Below, in pieces: positions 17,047 through 25,501 of a stretch of DNA of 44,553 nt. Below the pieces are notes generated by a model. It made no database searches and was not told the origin of the DNA. It saw nothing but the letters and a program-made list of their open reading frames with translations. This stretch comes from CAZKUN01 sp964555935 (GTDB lineage: Bacteria > Armatimonadota > Zipacnadia > Zipacnadales > VGFC01), in contig CAZKUN010000047.1 in the NCBI GenBank assembly GCA_964555935.1, positions 1 through 44,553 on the forward strand, written 5' to 3'. A program made the translations under genes and the position numbers. Position 1 is the stretch's first letter, and every line of letters starts with the position of its first letter.

Positions 17047-18333
17047 ATGTCCGCAAGCAGACTGGCTCTGCTCGGCGGCGAGGCTGTTGGCGCTCCGCCC
17101 GCCGATGGCCACCCGAGCTTCACCGATGATGCGATCAGCAAAGTCGTCGACGTCATGCAGAAACGCCGCACGGTCGGCCTCAACAAGGGCACGCCCGAGA
17201 TCGGCGAGGCCGAAGCCGCAATTGCCGCGTGGCAGGGCGTCGAGCATTGCATGGTCACGTCGTCAGGCCACGCGGCGCTCCACAACTCACTGATGGGGCT
17301 TGAGGTCTCATCGGGCGATGAGGTCATCACCACGCCCTTCACGTGGGGCGCGTCCACCTCGTGCATCCTGCACAACAACGCCGTTCCCGTTTACGTTGAC
17401 GTCTGCCCGGATACGGGGCTGCTCGATCCCACCAAGATCGAAGCCGCTATCACGCCGCGCGCGAAGGCCATTCTCGCCGTGCATATCTTCGGCCAAGCCG
17501 CCAACATGACAGCCATCCGCGAGGTCGCGGACAGGCACGATCTCGTCGTCATCGAGGACGGCAGCCAGGCCCACGGGTCGATTCATGCGGGCCGCAAGGT
17601 GGGTACATTCGGCGATGCCGCCGGCTTCTCGTGCATGGGTGGGAAGCTCCTCGCCTCCGCCGAGGCCGGCTACATGCTGACCCCCGACAAGGACGTCTAC
17701 TGGAAGGCCGCGCTCTGTAGTCAGCACATGGGACGCTCGCCCGAGAGCGACTTCCCGCACGACCGGCTCGGAGCCCACATCGATTCACTGGTCTACACGT
17801 ACCGGCTCTCGCCGATCACCGCGGCCATGCTGACGGAGCAAGTCAAGAAGATCGATGTCGAGAACGCCGGTCGCCGCGAGAGCGTCAAGCTCCTTCGCGA
17901 AGGAATGGCGGGCGTTGAGGTCGTGAGTTTCCCCGAATACGCCGAGGGCGACGACCCGGTCTACCACATGCTCACGATGAACTTCAACGCGGATCACGCG
18001 GGGGTCAGCAAGTCCACGTTCTTCGCGGCTATGGCGGCCGAGGGCGTGAGCTGCTTCCAGTACATCCCCTCGCCGATTCCCACCTGGCCGAGGCTCCATT
18101 GGCAGACTTACGACGGCCCGAAGGTCATGTGGACCGAGTCCCTCCGCCAGAGCGGCATCGACTACCGCGCTGTCGAGGTGCCGAACTGCGAGAAGAAGAT
18201 CGCCCAGTCGGTGGAGATGGGCTGGAACTACGTCGACGCGTCGGACGAGAAGATGGGCCGACTCGCCAGCGCGTTTGCCAAGGTCGACGAGAACCTCCCC
18301 GCCCTCCGTGACTGGGAGAAGAGCCAATTGTAG
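17047..18333 (+). CDS. DegT/DnrJ/EryC1/StrS-family PLP-dependent aminotransferase
   Basis: 428 residues, cytoplasmic. I start at ATG 17047 (MSASRLALLGGEAVG) because GGGGGT lies 6 bases upstream; the codon at 17017 is less supported. Sequence marks of the sugar aminotransferase family are GTPEIGEAEAAIAAWQGVEH, 'TSSGHAALHNSLMGL', 'DEVITTPFTWGAS', VIEDGSQAHGS (D171 and Q174 contact PLP) and FSCMGGKLLASAEAG, with K200 as the Schiff-base lysine. Members aminate keto-sugars or inososes at the expense of glutamate or glutamine. The neighbouring Gfo/Idh/MocA dehydrogenase could supply the keto group, so amino-sugar or amino-cyclitol formation is a reasonable inference. Some family members are dehydratases, but the lysine is present here, supporting transamination. 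The stop codon TAG lies inside a REP-like repeat. Confidence 0.88.
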   Translation: MSASRLALLGGEAVGAPPADGHPSFTDDAISKVVDVMQKRRTVGLNKGTPEIGEAEAAIAAWQGVEHCMVTSSGHAALHNSLMGLEVSSGDEVITTPFTWGASTSCILHNNAVPVYVDVCPDTGLLDPTKIEAAITPRAKAILAVHIFGQAANMTAIREVADRHDLVVIEDGSQAHGSIHAGRKVGTFGDAAGFSCMGGKLLASAEAGYMLTPDKDVYWKAALCSQHMGRSPESDFPHDRLGAHIDSLVYTYRLSPITAAMLTEQVKKIDVENAGRRESVKLLREGMAGVEVVSFPEYAEGDDPVYHMLTMNFNADHAGVSKSTFFAAMAAEGVSCFQYIPSPIPTWPRLHWQTYDGPKVMWTESLRQSGIDYRAVEVPNCEKKIAQSVEMGWNYVDASDEKMGRLASAFAKVDENLPALRDWEKSQL

Positions 18334-18352
18334 GAGGGGTTTCAACCCCGAC
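18330..18352 (+). repeat. REP-like palindromic repeat, copy 1
   Basis: A 23-base unit starting GTAGGA, with core GGGGTT-TC-AACCCC (a 6-bp stem), ending CGAC. It supplies the TAG stop of the aminotransferase gene (18331-18333) and lies 23 bases before the next gene's start. The core hairpin could act as a weak attenuator or mRNA stabiliser between the two genes. Further copies are at 19566, 25736 and, inverted, 25789. Confidence 0.85.
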
Positions 18353-18375
18353 AAGCATCACCCAGGAGTTCATCC

Positions 18376-19569
18376 ATGCCTACAATCCCTCGCCGCCAGT
18401 TCATCTCCAGCGCCGCCACTGCCGGCGCGCTCACGCTTCTCAACCCAGCGTCGCGGGGCACGGCCCAGGCAAATGACAAGCTCGAGATCGGCGTCATTGG
18501 CTGTGGGGGCCGGGGGAAGTGGATTGGCAAGCTCTTTGAGGAGCACGGCAACGCGAAGGTGGTCGCGGCGGCTGATTATTTCCAGGACCGCGTCGATGCG
18601 CTCGGTGACGCCCATGGCGTCGATGCGTCTCGCCGCTACACGGGACTGTCGTGCTACAAGCGCCTGCTGGAGAGCCGGCTGGATGCCGTGGCGATCGAAT
18701 CGCCGCCGTACTTCCATCCCGAGCAGGCCCTTGCCGCCGTCGACGCCGGGCGCCATGTCTATCTCGCCAAGCCGGCTGCGGTCGATGTTCCAGGCTGCAA
18801 GACGGTCTCGGATGCCGCGGCGCAGGCGGTGGAGAAGGGACTCAGTTTCCTCGTCGACTTCCAGACCCGCAACAACGAGTTCTACCGCGAAGCCGTCCGT
18901 CGGGTCCATGCCGGCGCGATCGGCACTCCCGTCTCAGGACAGTGTTTCTACCACGCGGGCCGCTTGCGCCCGCAAGCCGAACCGGGAACGCCCGAAGCGC
19001 GCCTGCGCAATTGGGTCTTCGATATTGCGCTGTCAGGTGATATCATTGTGGAGCAGAACATCCACGTGATCGATGTCGCCGGTTGGCTACTCGACGCCGC
19101 TCCTACTCGCGCATTCGGCACGGGCGGGCGGAAAGCCCGCGTTGATGTCGGCGATTGCTGGGATCACTTCGTCTGCACGTTCTGGTATCCGGATGACGTG
19201 GTAATCGATTTCAGTTCGAGCCAGTTCGACGTGGGTTTCAGCGATCTGTGCGTGCGGTTATTCGGCACCACAGGCACGGTCGAGACCCACTACGGCGGCG
19301 ATGTCTGGATTCGCGGCGACGAGGCCTACGAGGGCGGCAACACCGGGAGTATCTACAAGGACGGCGCGGTGAGCAACATCATCGATTTCCGCGCATCCAT
19401 CGAAAACGACCGGCCGATCGACAACTCCGCCGAGAGCGTTCGCAGCAATCTCACCGCCATTCTCGGCCGCGAGGCCGCCTACGCCGGCAAAGAGATCAGT
19501 TGGAACCGCATGATGAGCCGTTCTCGCCGGATCGACGGCAAGCTCAAGGGCCTCAAAGACACGCTGTAG
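18376..19569 (+). CDS. Tat-exported Gfo/Idh/MocA family oxidoreductase
   Basis: 397 residues. The N-terminus MPTIPRRQFISSAATAGALT is a Tat signal; AGGAG lies 7 bases before the ATG. The Rossmann domain follows (KLEIGVIGCGGRGKWIG). The usual E-K-P is A-K-P here (131-133, VYLAKPAA), keeping the lysine but not the Glu. The C-terminal domain has 'SGDIIVEQNIHVIDVAGWLL', with His-Asp in the family's catalytic position, and CWDHFVCTFWYPD. The protein ends in a basic helix (SRSRRIDGKLKGLK). Tat export implies it folds with its nicotinamide cofactor before transport, as in glucose-fructose oxidoreductase. A likely role is oxidation, or cofactor-cycling conversion, of a glycoside in the periplasm, paired with the exported isomerase at 16072. 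Substrate unknown. Its stop codon lies inside the second REP-like repeat. Confidence 0.9.
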   Translation: MPTIPRRQFISSAATAGALTLLNPASRGTAQANDKLEIGVIGCGGRGKWIGKLFEEHGNAKVVAAADYFQDRVDALGDAHGVDASRRYTGLSCYKRLLESRLDAVAIESPPYFHPEQALAAVDAGRHVYLAKPAAVDVPGCKTVSDAAAQAVEKGLSFLVDFQTRNNEFYREAVRRVHAGAIGTPVSGQCFYHAGRLRPQAEPGTPEARLRNWVFDIALSGDIIVEQNIHVIDVAGWLLDAAPTRAFGTGGRKARVDVGDCWDHFVCTFWYPDDVVIDFSSSQFDVGFSDLCVRLFGTTGTVETHYGGDVWIRGDEAYEGGNTGSIYKDGAVSNIIDFRASIENDRPIDNSAESVRSNLTAILGREAAYAGKEISWNRMMSRSRRIDGKLKGLKDTL

Positions 19570-19588
19570 GAGGGGTCTCAACCCCGAC
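19566..19588 (+). repeat. REP-like palindromic repeat, copy 2
   Basis: Same 23-base unit as at 18330 with one change (GGGGTC-TC-AACCCC). It again provides the TAG stop of the preceding gene (19567-19569) and lies between two plus-strand genes, 29 bases before the sulfotransferase ATG. Confidence 0.85.
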
Positions 19589-19617
19589 GCTGTTTCTGAC
19601 TTCGGAGCACGTCCCAC

Positions 19618-20517
19618 ATGGATTCCGGCAACGCAAAGACATACTGGACGCGCATCTTTCAGCGCGGAGGCGGACGCACGAGCAAGCGTTTCCTCTCATC
19701 GGTGGCGAGGTCGATCCGCTGGGGGCTCATCAGCCGGCCAACCGCGAAGAAGCGCCGGTTGCCCGACTTCATCATCTTCGGCGTGCAGAAATGCGGCACG
19801 ACCTCGCTGCACGAGTATATTTCCGCCAACCCGAAGGTCTCGCCCGCGCTCCGCAAAGAGGTCCGATTCTTCGACCGCCCCAAGAAGTGGGGGGAAGGCG
19901 TCGACTGGTACCGCGCGCACTTTCCCATATCGCGTCCCGACGACGCGGACCTCACCGGCGAGGCGAGCCCCTATTACATGCTTTATCCCCTCGCGGCGAA
20001 GCGCGTGAAACAGGTTGCGCCCGAGGCCAAACTCATCACGATCCTGCGCAACCCCGCCGACCGCGCCTTCAGCCACTGGCGTCACAACCACCAGCGCGGC
20101 TACGAAACGCTTTCGTTCGAGGACGCCATCGAAGCGGAACCAGAGCGTCTGGACCGGGAGATTGAGCGACTGCTAGAGGATGAGACTTACCGCGCCTTCG
20201 CGCTTCAGCGGTACTCGTACCAGCTCCGCGGAATGTATGCCGACCAGCTCGACCGGTGGCTGGCGCTCTTCCCTCGGGAGCAGATCCTCGTGCTCTCAAC
20301 CGAGGCCTTGCGGGAGGACCGCAACAGTGTCGTGAGCCGGACCGAGGAGTTCCTCGGGCTCCCGCACATCGACACCACCGACCTCGGCGAGCACATGGTT
20401 GGGCGTTTCAGCAGCACGATGGACCCCACCACTCGCGAGCGCTTGCTTGACCACTTCGCCCCCCACAACCAGCGTCTCTTCGACCTCATCGGGGATGACT
20501 TCGGTTGGGATGCTTGA
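19618..20517 (+). CDS. PAPS-dependent sulfotransferase
   Basis: 299 residues of the heparan-sulfate N-deacetylase/sulfotransferase-like family. The 5'-phosphosulfate loop is FGVQKCGTTSLHEY at ~54-67 (K-x-G-T-T-S-L), and the 3'-phosphate site is LRNPADRAFSHW at ~143-154. 'EVRFFDRP' and 'GEASPYYM' are also typical. It transfers sulfate from PAPS to a hydroxyl or amino group, most likely of a sugar in an exopolysaccharide, glycolipid or small molecule. A basic N-terminus (KRFLSSVARSIRWG, then TAKKRRLPD) could associate with the membrane; no clear transmembrane helix is seen. GGAG lies 10 bases before the ATG. As the last gene of the isomerase/aminotransferase/oxidoreductase run it may sulfate the product. 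It meets the gene ending at 20528 head to head with a 10-base gap. Confidence 0.9.
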   Translation: MDSGNAKTYWTRIFQRGGGRTSKRFLSSVARSIRWGLISRPTAKKRRLPDFIIFGVQKCGTTSLHEYISANPKVSPALRKEVRFFDRPKKWGEGVDWYRAHFPISRPDDADLTGEASPYYMLYPLAAKRVKQVAPEAKLITILRNPADRAFSHWRHNHQRGYETLSFEDAIEAEPERLDREIERLLEDETYRAFALQRYSYQLRGMYADQLDRWLALFPREQILVLSTEALREDRNSVVSRTEEFLGLPHIDTTDLGEHMVGRFSSTMDPTTRERLLDHFAPHNQRLFDLIGDDFGWDA

Positions 20518-20527
20518 GCGGGCGCAT

Positions 20528-22462
20528 CTACTTCAGCGGCCCGCGTCTCAGCCTCGGCAGCACTTCCTCGCCGAACTGCTCCGTGAACGAGAATAGCAGG
20601 AAGCCATCGGCGCCGTTTGCGCGATCGGTCACGATCTGATCCGCCACCTCGATGGCATTGGGCTGCAACCACGCGCCGATCCCGGAGTAGACTGGGAATC
20701 CGGGCGCCGCCTCGCGTTGAGCGACGACACGCCCCTCGTGGCGCTCGTAGTAACTCGGCGAGTCGTAATTCATCGGGCAGACGAAGTCGATCCAGCCCTC
20801 TTCCAGCCACCGGGGCCAATCCTGCCCGACGATGAGCCTGTGCGCGGGCCATGCGGGGTAGACAGCCGCCGACACATCACATTCGGGGTCTTCCGCCTTC
20901 ACTGCGTCAGAGCACGCCTCCACGAGGTCTGAGATCTGCTCCACGCGCCACTCGAGGAATGGCTCGTTCAGCGGGCCTCGCGGCGTGCGGAGCACATCTT
21001 CGGGCCATCGCGCGGCGCGCAGGCCCGTGTCGCGTTCGAATCGCTCTCTATCCGCGTCGCCGTATGATCCCGAGTAATTCTCGTAGCGGATGTAGTCGAA
21101 GTGCACCCCGTCCACATCGTACTCGCGCGCAACCTCGGCCATCATGTCCGCCTCAAGCTGCACGTTCCTGGGGTCTGATGGGTTCACCCAGTAGACGCGC
21201 TCGCCGCCCTCGAGCACCCGATCCTGCCCGTCCGGCGCTACCTGCCAACGCCCTGCCTTGCTGAACTCCTCAATGAGGTCTGCCGACGGCGTGCGCCAGT
21301 TGTTGTTGATGAACCACGCATGCACTTCGAGCCCATGTCGGTGACATGCCTCAATGGCCTCGGCCAGCGGGTCGTCGCCCGCGATGACATCTTCATCCAT
21401 CCGCAGCACCGTGCTCTTGTAGTGAGCGGTCCCGCGCCATTCGACGCGCACGAAAAGCGCATCCAGGCCATTGCGCTTCGCGACACGCGCGGTCTTCTCC
21501 CAGCCCCAGTCACCGACCCCCCCGGGCATCACCACCCACGCCGCCCTGAACTCGTCCTTGCGCCCGTTCATGCATGCCAGGTAGAGCCTCTCGACATCGT
21601 TCCGGAGAGCCTTCGCGCGCCGGTACGCCTTGCGCTTCCGTCCCGTCATGCGCAGGATCTCGATCCGTTGCGCGCGGGTCTCGAGCTTTGCCAGTCGCTG
21701 CGCATACCACGCCCCTTGGCATAGCTCGCGGAAGGCCTCAACCCCGGGCGCGTGGCGGAACTCGAAGGCGTCTGTCATCGCGCGCTTCGCGATCAGATTC
21801 CACGTCCCGCCGTAGTAGTTGCTGATCACCGAGACGAGCAGCGCCGCCTTCTCCGCCTGGTCGCCGTCGGTGAAGAGATGTCCCATGTACGCGGCCTCGG
21901 GGCCGACAAACAGCGCGGCCCCCGGGCTGGTCTCACGATCCGCGCTCAGCCACTTCGCCACGACTCTCACATCGTCTCGCGTCGGCTCGGTAATGTGGGC
22001 GTTCCAGCTCGATTGCTTCACGTTCTTCGGCTGGCCCGGCAGCGCGTCGGGCGCAGTCGCGAGGTACTCCATCAGCTTCTCGTCGCCCGCGGCGGCATAC
22101 TCCAGCGGCGCGAGGCCGAGGCGCTCGCGCAGGATCTCGGGGAGGTAGTACGTGAACAGCGCGTGCCCGCCCGCATCCAGGTACTCCTGAATCCGCTGCT
22201 GGACACCTTCGGGAATCGTTGGGTTGTACGCGCAAAGAAGGAACTGCCCCTGGGGGAAGCCGTCCGCCAACACATCCGCTTCGTTTACGGTGTGATGCGT
22301 CAGGCCCACGCTGCCGATGATCCCGCGCGCGACGTTGAGGAACTTCGTCGCCTCGCCCACCTTGTCTCGGTGCTCGGCGAGATACGCGTTCGGGCGCAGG
22401 ATCACCACGTCCTGCGCCGGCGTCACCGTCGCGAGCGCCATTGTTAGTGCTGCTAGGACCAT
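20528..22462 (-). CDS. Secreted GHL10-type glycoside hydrolase (DUF187-like)
   Basis: 644 residues. ATG 22462 gives a signal peptide MVLAALTMALATVTPAQ, with AGGAG 8 bases upstream. The N-terminal half (~20-290) is an alpha/beta domain resembling a class I glutamine-amidotransferase-like or beta-galactosidase trimerisation fold (FLLCAYNPTIPEGVQQRI, EYLDAGGHALFTYYLP). The C-terminal half begins RAAWVVMPGGVGDWGW and is a GHL10-type TIM barrel: 'GLDALFVRVEWRG', 'HRHGLEVHAWFINNNW', VDGVHFDYIRYENY with the conserved D-Y-I-R-Y, WPRWLEEGWIDFVCPMNY and 'GFPVYSGIGAWLQP'. Members are thought to cleave peptidoglycan or other amino-sugar glycans, but most are uncharacterised. It is the third gene of a minus-strand group with the YgjP-like and C39-like genes; a 99-base gap separates it from the YgjP-like gene. 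Confidence 0.85.
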   Translation of the reverse strand: MVLAALTMALATVTPAQDVVILRPNAYLAEHRDKVGEATKFLNVARGIIGSVGLTHHTVNEADVLADGFPQGQFLLCAYNPTIPEGVQQRIQEYLDAGGHALFTYYLPEILRERLGLAPLEYAAAGDEKLMEYLATAPDALPGQPKNVKQSSWNAHITEPTRDDVRVVAKWLSADRETSPGAALFVGPEAAYMGHLFTDGDQAEKAALLVSVISNYYGGTWNLIAKRAMTDAFEFRHAPGVEAFRELCQGAWYAQRLAKLETRAQRIEILRMTGRKRKAYRRAKALRNDVERLYLACMNGRKDEFRAAWVVMPGGVGDWGWEKTARVAKRNGLDALFVRVEWRGTAHYKSTVLRMDEDVIAGDDPLAEAIEACHRHGLEVHAWFINNNWRTPSADLIEEFSKAGRWQVAPDGQDRVLEGGERVYWVNPSDPRNVQLEADMMAEVAREYDVDGVHFDYIRYENYSGSYGDADRERFERDTGLRAARWPEDVLRTPRGPLNEPFLEWRVEQISDLVEACSDAVKAEDPECDVSAAVYPAWPAHRLIVGQDWPRWLEEGWIDFVCPMNYDSPSYYERHEGRVVAQREAAPGFPVYSGIGAWLQPNAIEVADQIVTDRANGADGFLLFSFTEQFGEEVLPRLRRGPLK

Positions 22463-22561
22463 GACCAATGCTCCTGGCGATATGTCGCCGCCGGGCCGCA
22501 ACCGGGGGGCCGACCCGGTGCGCCCCATCCCATCTACTAACGACCGGTCCGGCCACTTCGT

Positions 22562-23296
22562 TCAGAACCGCAGGGAGTGTCCGTGCTCGTGGAGCCAGGC
22601 TTTCGCTTCTTCGTATTCGGGGCAGAGGTCGGCGAGGGCGTTCCAGAAGGCCTTCGAGTGCCCGAATTCCATCAGGTGCGCGAGTTCGTGGGCGACGAGG
22701 TATCTTAGGACATGCGGCGGAGCCATGACCAGTCGCCAGTTGAAGGAGATATTCCCGTTCGTCGAGCAGCTTCCCCATTTGGTCTTCTGGTCGCGGATGT
22801 AGACGCGGTTGTATTTGAGGTTGCGCGCCGTCGCAAGCTCGTGCACCTCGGCGCGGATCAGCCACTTCGCCCGGTTCCGCATCCAGGTCTCGAGGATCTC
22901 TCGCACCGGCAAATCGCATCCGAGGGGAATCGTCACCTGGATCGACCGGCCATCCGGCTTCACCGTCGGGTGCCTTAGACCATTCGCCGACAGGCTGACG
23001 TTGACGACCATTCGCTCGCCGCCGTACATCACTTCCGAACCGTTGTCGACATCATGCGGCAGCGCAGGCGGCGGCATGGCGGCCAGTCGGTCGAGTTGCT
23101 TGAAGATCCACCGGCTCTCGGACTGGAGCACTTCCGGAATGTCGGCGCGGGTCATGCCACGCGGTTGGACGACGACCAGGCCGTCCTCGGGCGTGACCTT
23201 CAGCCAGCACCGGCGCGCGCGCTTGCTACGGCGGATGCTATACGGCACGGGGCGCCCGTCAATCTCAATGGTCTGCACGGCTCTGGCCTTGTTCAA
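22562..23296 (-). CDS. YgjP-type M48-like metallopeptidase-fold protein (DUF45)
   Basis: 244 residues, cytoplasmic. The C-terminal zinc site is HELAHLMEFGHSKAFW (203-218): H203, H207 and H213 as ligands with E204 catalytic. TKWGSCSTNGNISFNWRL and the 'YLVAHELAHL' helix are diagnostic of the YgjP family; an E. coli member has been reported to act as a UTP pyrophosphatase, and others are treated as metal-dependent hydrolases. The start codon is TTG at 23296 with GAGGA just 3 bases upstream. A GTG at 23278, with AAGG 8 bases before it, is an alternative that removes six residues. The gene starts 15 bases after the C39-like gene's stop, so it is probably co-transcribed. It is the only housekeeping-like protein in the window. 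Confidence 0.9.
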   Translation of the reverse strand: MNKARAVQTIEIDGRPVPYSIRRSKRARRCWLKVTPEDGLVVVQPRGMTRADIPEVLQSESRWIFKQLDRLAAMPPPALPHDVDNGSEVMYGGERMVVNVSLSANGLRHPTVKPDGRSIQVTIPLGCDLPVREILETWMRNRAKWLIRAEVHELATARNLKYNRVYIRDQKTKWGSCSTNGNISFNWRLVMAPPHVLRYLVAHELAHLMEFGHSKAFWNALADLCPEYEEAKAWLHEHGHSLRF

Positions 23297-23311
23297 TGGT
23301 CCTCTTCGTGC

Positions 23312-24427
23312 TCAGTCAGTCGTCGTAATTGGATCTCTCAATGGATCATCCTCGGGCACCGGCCGCCCGCACAGCCACTCGTTGCCACTCCTGGCGTCGA
23401 TCTCCGCCGCCCATCCCCCCTCGTCGCAACCGCCGTCCAGATGCTGATTCCAGCAGACGTACTGGTAGATCAGCTTGCTGCCGTTGAACATGCTCCCGGC
23501 GGCAACGTCCATCCTGCGCCAGCGCTTCGGTTGGCGCTCCTCGCTCCGGCCCCATCCGTCCAGCGGCTCCGCCGAGTAGATGTGAAACGCGGCATCCACG
23601 TCTTCAGTATTCCCAGAATACCCGATGATCACGTTAAAATGTCCGCCGGACTCTACTCCTAGCAGGATGGGGATCTCGTGGTCGATGTATCCCTTCACGA
23701 TCCGGCGGAACGCGAGCACCTCATCATCAGTACGTGAGAACGCCGTCAACGGCCTCGCGTCTTTGACGCCCTTGCCCCACGGTCCGGCGATCACATAGTT
23801 CATGATGCCGGGCAGTTTCTCCCAGCCGTTGTCGTCGCCTCGCGTGCCGATGCCCGGTGAATGCCACAGCCAACTCGGCCCCCGCTCCTCGTCCGCGAAA
23901 CCAAGGTAGCCCATCTCGCCATTCGGCGCGAGCGTGGCGACCTTGCCCTTACTCGGCTCGGCGTTGAGTATCCCATCCTTCGACATCAGTAGCGGCTCGG
24001 CCGCGTTCCATTCCTCGTTCCCCTCCACGAGCCTCAGTCGATGCAGCCCCAGCCAGATCAGGTGCTCCATTGAGCCTAGGTGCCCAACATCGACCTCACC
24101 GACGCCGGCCCCATCAACGTCGAGCGGCAGCGTCAGTTTCGCCTCCGGATCATCAAACCCCATCTTCCGGAGGATCATCGCCATCGACGACGGGCCGCAC
24201 GACTTGGGGTATTGCCTGTGGATCGCGCGCACGTACGTGCCGTCATCATACCTCAGAATCGTCGCGCCGTCAGCCACCGCGCGATCCAGATCCGTTGGAT
24301 CGCCTGTCGTGTCCCACGGAGAACCGTCGTGGTACTTCGTGGTCCACTCCGCGTGGCCAGCCGCGGCACTCGCGACGACGAGGCACGCCACCGTGAACGT
24401 TCCACCCATGCCCGTACCCTTCGCCAT
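23312..24427 (-). CDS. Secreted C39-like cysteine peptidase-fold protein
   Basis: About 371 residues from ATG 24427 (MAKGTGMGGTFTVACLVVAS...GHAEW), a Sec signal peptide. ATG 24409, with AAGGG 7 bases upstream, is an equally possible start six residues later. The papain-like core has YPKSCGPSSMAMILRKMG with C77 as nucleophile in C-G-P-S-S. A later VESGGHFNVIIGYSG supplies the histidine, and 'DAAFHIYSAEP' may supply the Asp. This is the arrangement of peptidase C39-like proteins, some of which are proteases and others inactive or transglutaminase-like. It is exported and divergent (69-base spacer) from the aldo/keto reductase gene, and is probably co-transcribed with the YgjP-like gene. No C39 ABC transporter domain is fused, so it is not a bacteriocin exporter. 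Confidence 0.75.
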   Translation of the reverse strand: MAKGTGMGGTFTVACLVVASAAAGHAEWTTKYHDGSPWDTTGDPTDLDRAVADGATILRYDDGTYVRAIHRQYPKSCGPSSMAMILRKMGFDDPEAKLTLPLDVDGAGVGEVDVGHLGSMEHLIWLGLHRLRLVEGNEEWNAAEPLLMSKDGILNAEPSKGKVATLAPNGEMGYLGFADEERGPSWLWHSPGIGTRGDDNGWEKLPGIMNYVIAGPWGKGVKDARPLTAFSRTDDEVLAFRRIVKGYIDHEIPILLGVESGGHFNVIIGYSGNTEDVDAAFHIYSAEPLDGWGRSEERQPKRWRRMDVAAGSMFNGSKLIYQYVCWNQHLDGGCDEGGWAAEIDARSGNEWLCGRPVPEDDPLRDPITTTD

Positions 24428-24496
24428 CCCTCGATGAAGGCCTCGCCGGTCCCCCGGGCGTTCCAGCCTCACACGCGAAGTGAGTGGGGGATTGCC

Positions 24497-25501
24497 ATGA
24501 ACTACACGAGTCTCGGCCGCACCGGCGTTCAGGTCTCAAAGCTCTGCTTGGGCACGATGCTGTTTGGCGATGACACGTCCGAAGCGGACGCCTTCGACAT
24601 CGTCGATCGGTCCATCGACGCCGACATCAACTTCATCGACTCGGCCAACATCTATGTCCGCGGCGTGAGCGAGACGATCCTCGGGAACGCGCTCCAGCGC
24701 AACGGCAAGCGCGACCAGATTGTCCTCGCCACGAAGATCCACGGCGTGATGGCCGATGACGATCCCAACATGCGTGGCAACCACCGCCGGCACATCATGG
24801 AGCAGTGCGAGGCCTCGCTACGGCGTTTGCAGACCGACTGGATAGACCTCTACCAGATTCACCGGCCCGCATCAGACGTCCCCATCGATGAGACGCTCCG
24901 CGCGCTGGATGATCTCGTCCGCGCCGGCAAGGTCCGTTACATCGGCGCCAGCACCTTCGCCGCGTGGCAGCTCATGGAATCGCTCTGGGTGAGCAAAGAG
25001 TACGGGCTGAATCGCTTCGTCGCCGAGCAACCGCCGTACCATCTTCTCGACCGGCGTATCGAACGCGAACTCGTGCCCTTCTGTCAGACCTATGGCTTCG
25101 GCATCATCCCCTGGTCGCCCCTGGCCGGCGGCTTCCTCACTGGCAAGTACCGCCGCGACGGCGAGCGCCCGGATGACTCGCGTTACGCCGACGGCGCGGG
25201 GCGCGGGAAGAACTTGCTGCAGGAGCGCTGCTTCGATGTCATCGAGGCGGTCGTTGAGATGGCCGAAGAGAAGAGCTGCAGTCCCGCGCAACTCTCGCTC
25301 GCGTGGTGCGCAAACCAGCCGGGCATCACGAGCCCCATCATCGGCCCGCGCACCATGACCCAGCTCGAGGACAACCTCGGCGCGCTCGATGTCGAGTTGA
25401 CCGACGCGGACCTGGAGCGACTTGACGATGTCTCGCCTCCGGGCGGGGTCATCGCGCCGTATTACGAGTCCGATTTCGGCCCTCACGCTCATCGCTGGTG
25501 A
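24497..25501 (+). CDS. Aldo/keto reductase
   Basis: 334 residues, cytoplasmic NADPH-type (beta/alpha)8 barrel. Start ATG 24497 (MNYTSLGRTGVQVSKLCLGT) with GGGGG 7 bases upstream; codons further 5' belong to no family sequence. The catalytic tetrad is visible: D48 and Y53 in FIDSANIY, K80 in LATKIHG, H122 in LYQIHRP. Coenzyme-binding and shape features include 'IIPWSPLAGGFLTGKYR' and ITSPIIGPRTMTQLEDNL. It resembles the YghZ/Tas/IolS group, which reduces aldehydes, ketoses or inososes. In this context it could reduce a keto-sugar or a lactaldehyde-type product of deoxysugar breakdown. The gene stands alone on its strand, facing away from the C39-like gene, and is followed by the long intergenic repeat region. 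Confidence 0.93.
   Translation: MNYTSLGRTGVQVSKLCLGTMLFGDDTSEADAFDIVDRSIDADINFIDSANIYVRGVSETILGNALQRNGKRDQIVLATKIHGVMADDDPNMRGNHRRHIMEQCEASLRRLQTDWIDLYQIHRPASDVPIDETLRALDDLVRAGKVRYIGASTFAAWQLMESLWVSKEYGLNRFVAEQPPYHLLDRRIERELVPFCQTYGFGIIPWSPLAGGFLTGKYRRDGERPDDSRYADGAGRGKNLLQERCFDVIEAVVEMAEEKSCSPAQLSLAWCANQPGITSPIIGPRTMTQLEDNLGALDVELTDADLERLDDVSPPGGVIAPYYESDFGPHAHRW

Noticed and set aside
21030..21060. GTTCGAATC string resembling a tRNA T-loop
   Set aside because: Lies inside a well-supported coding region and has no accompanying acceptor, D or anticodon stems.
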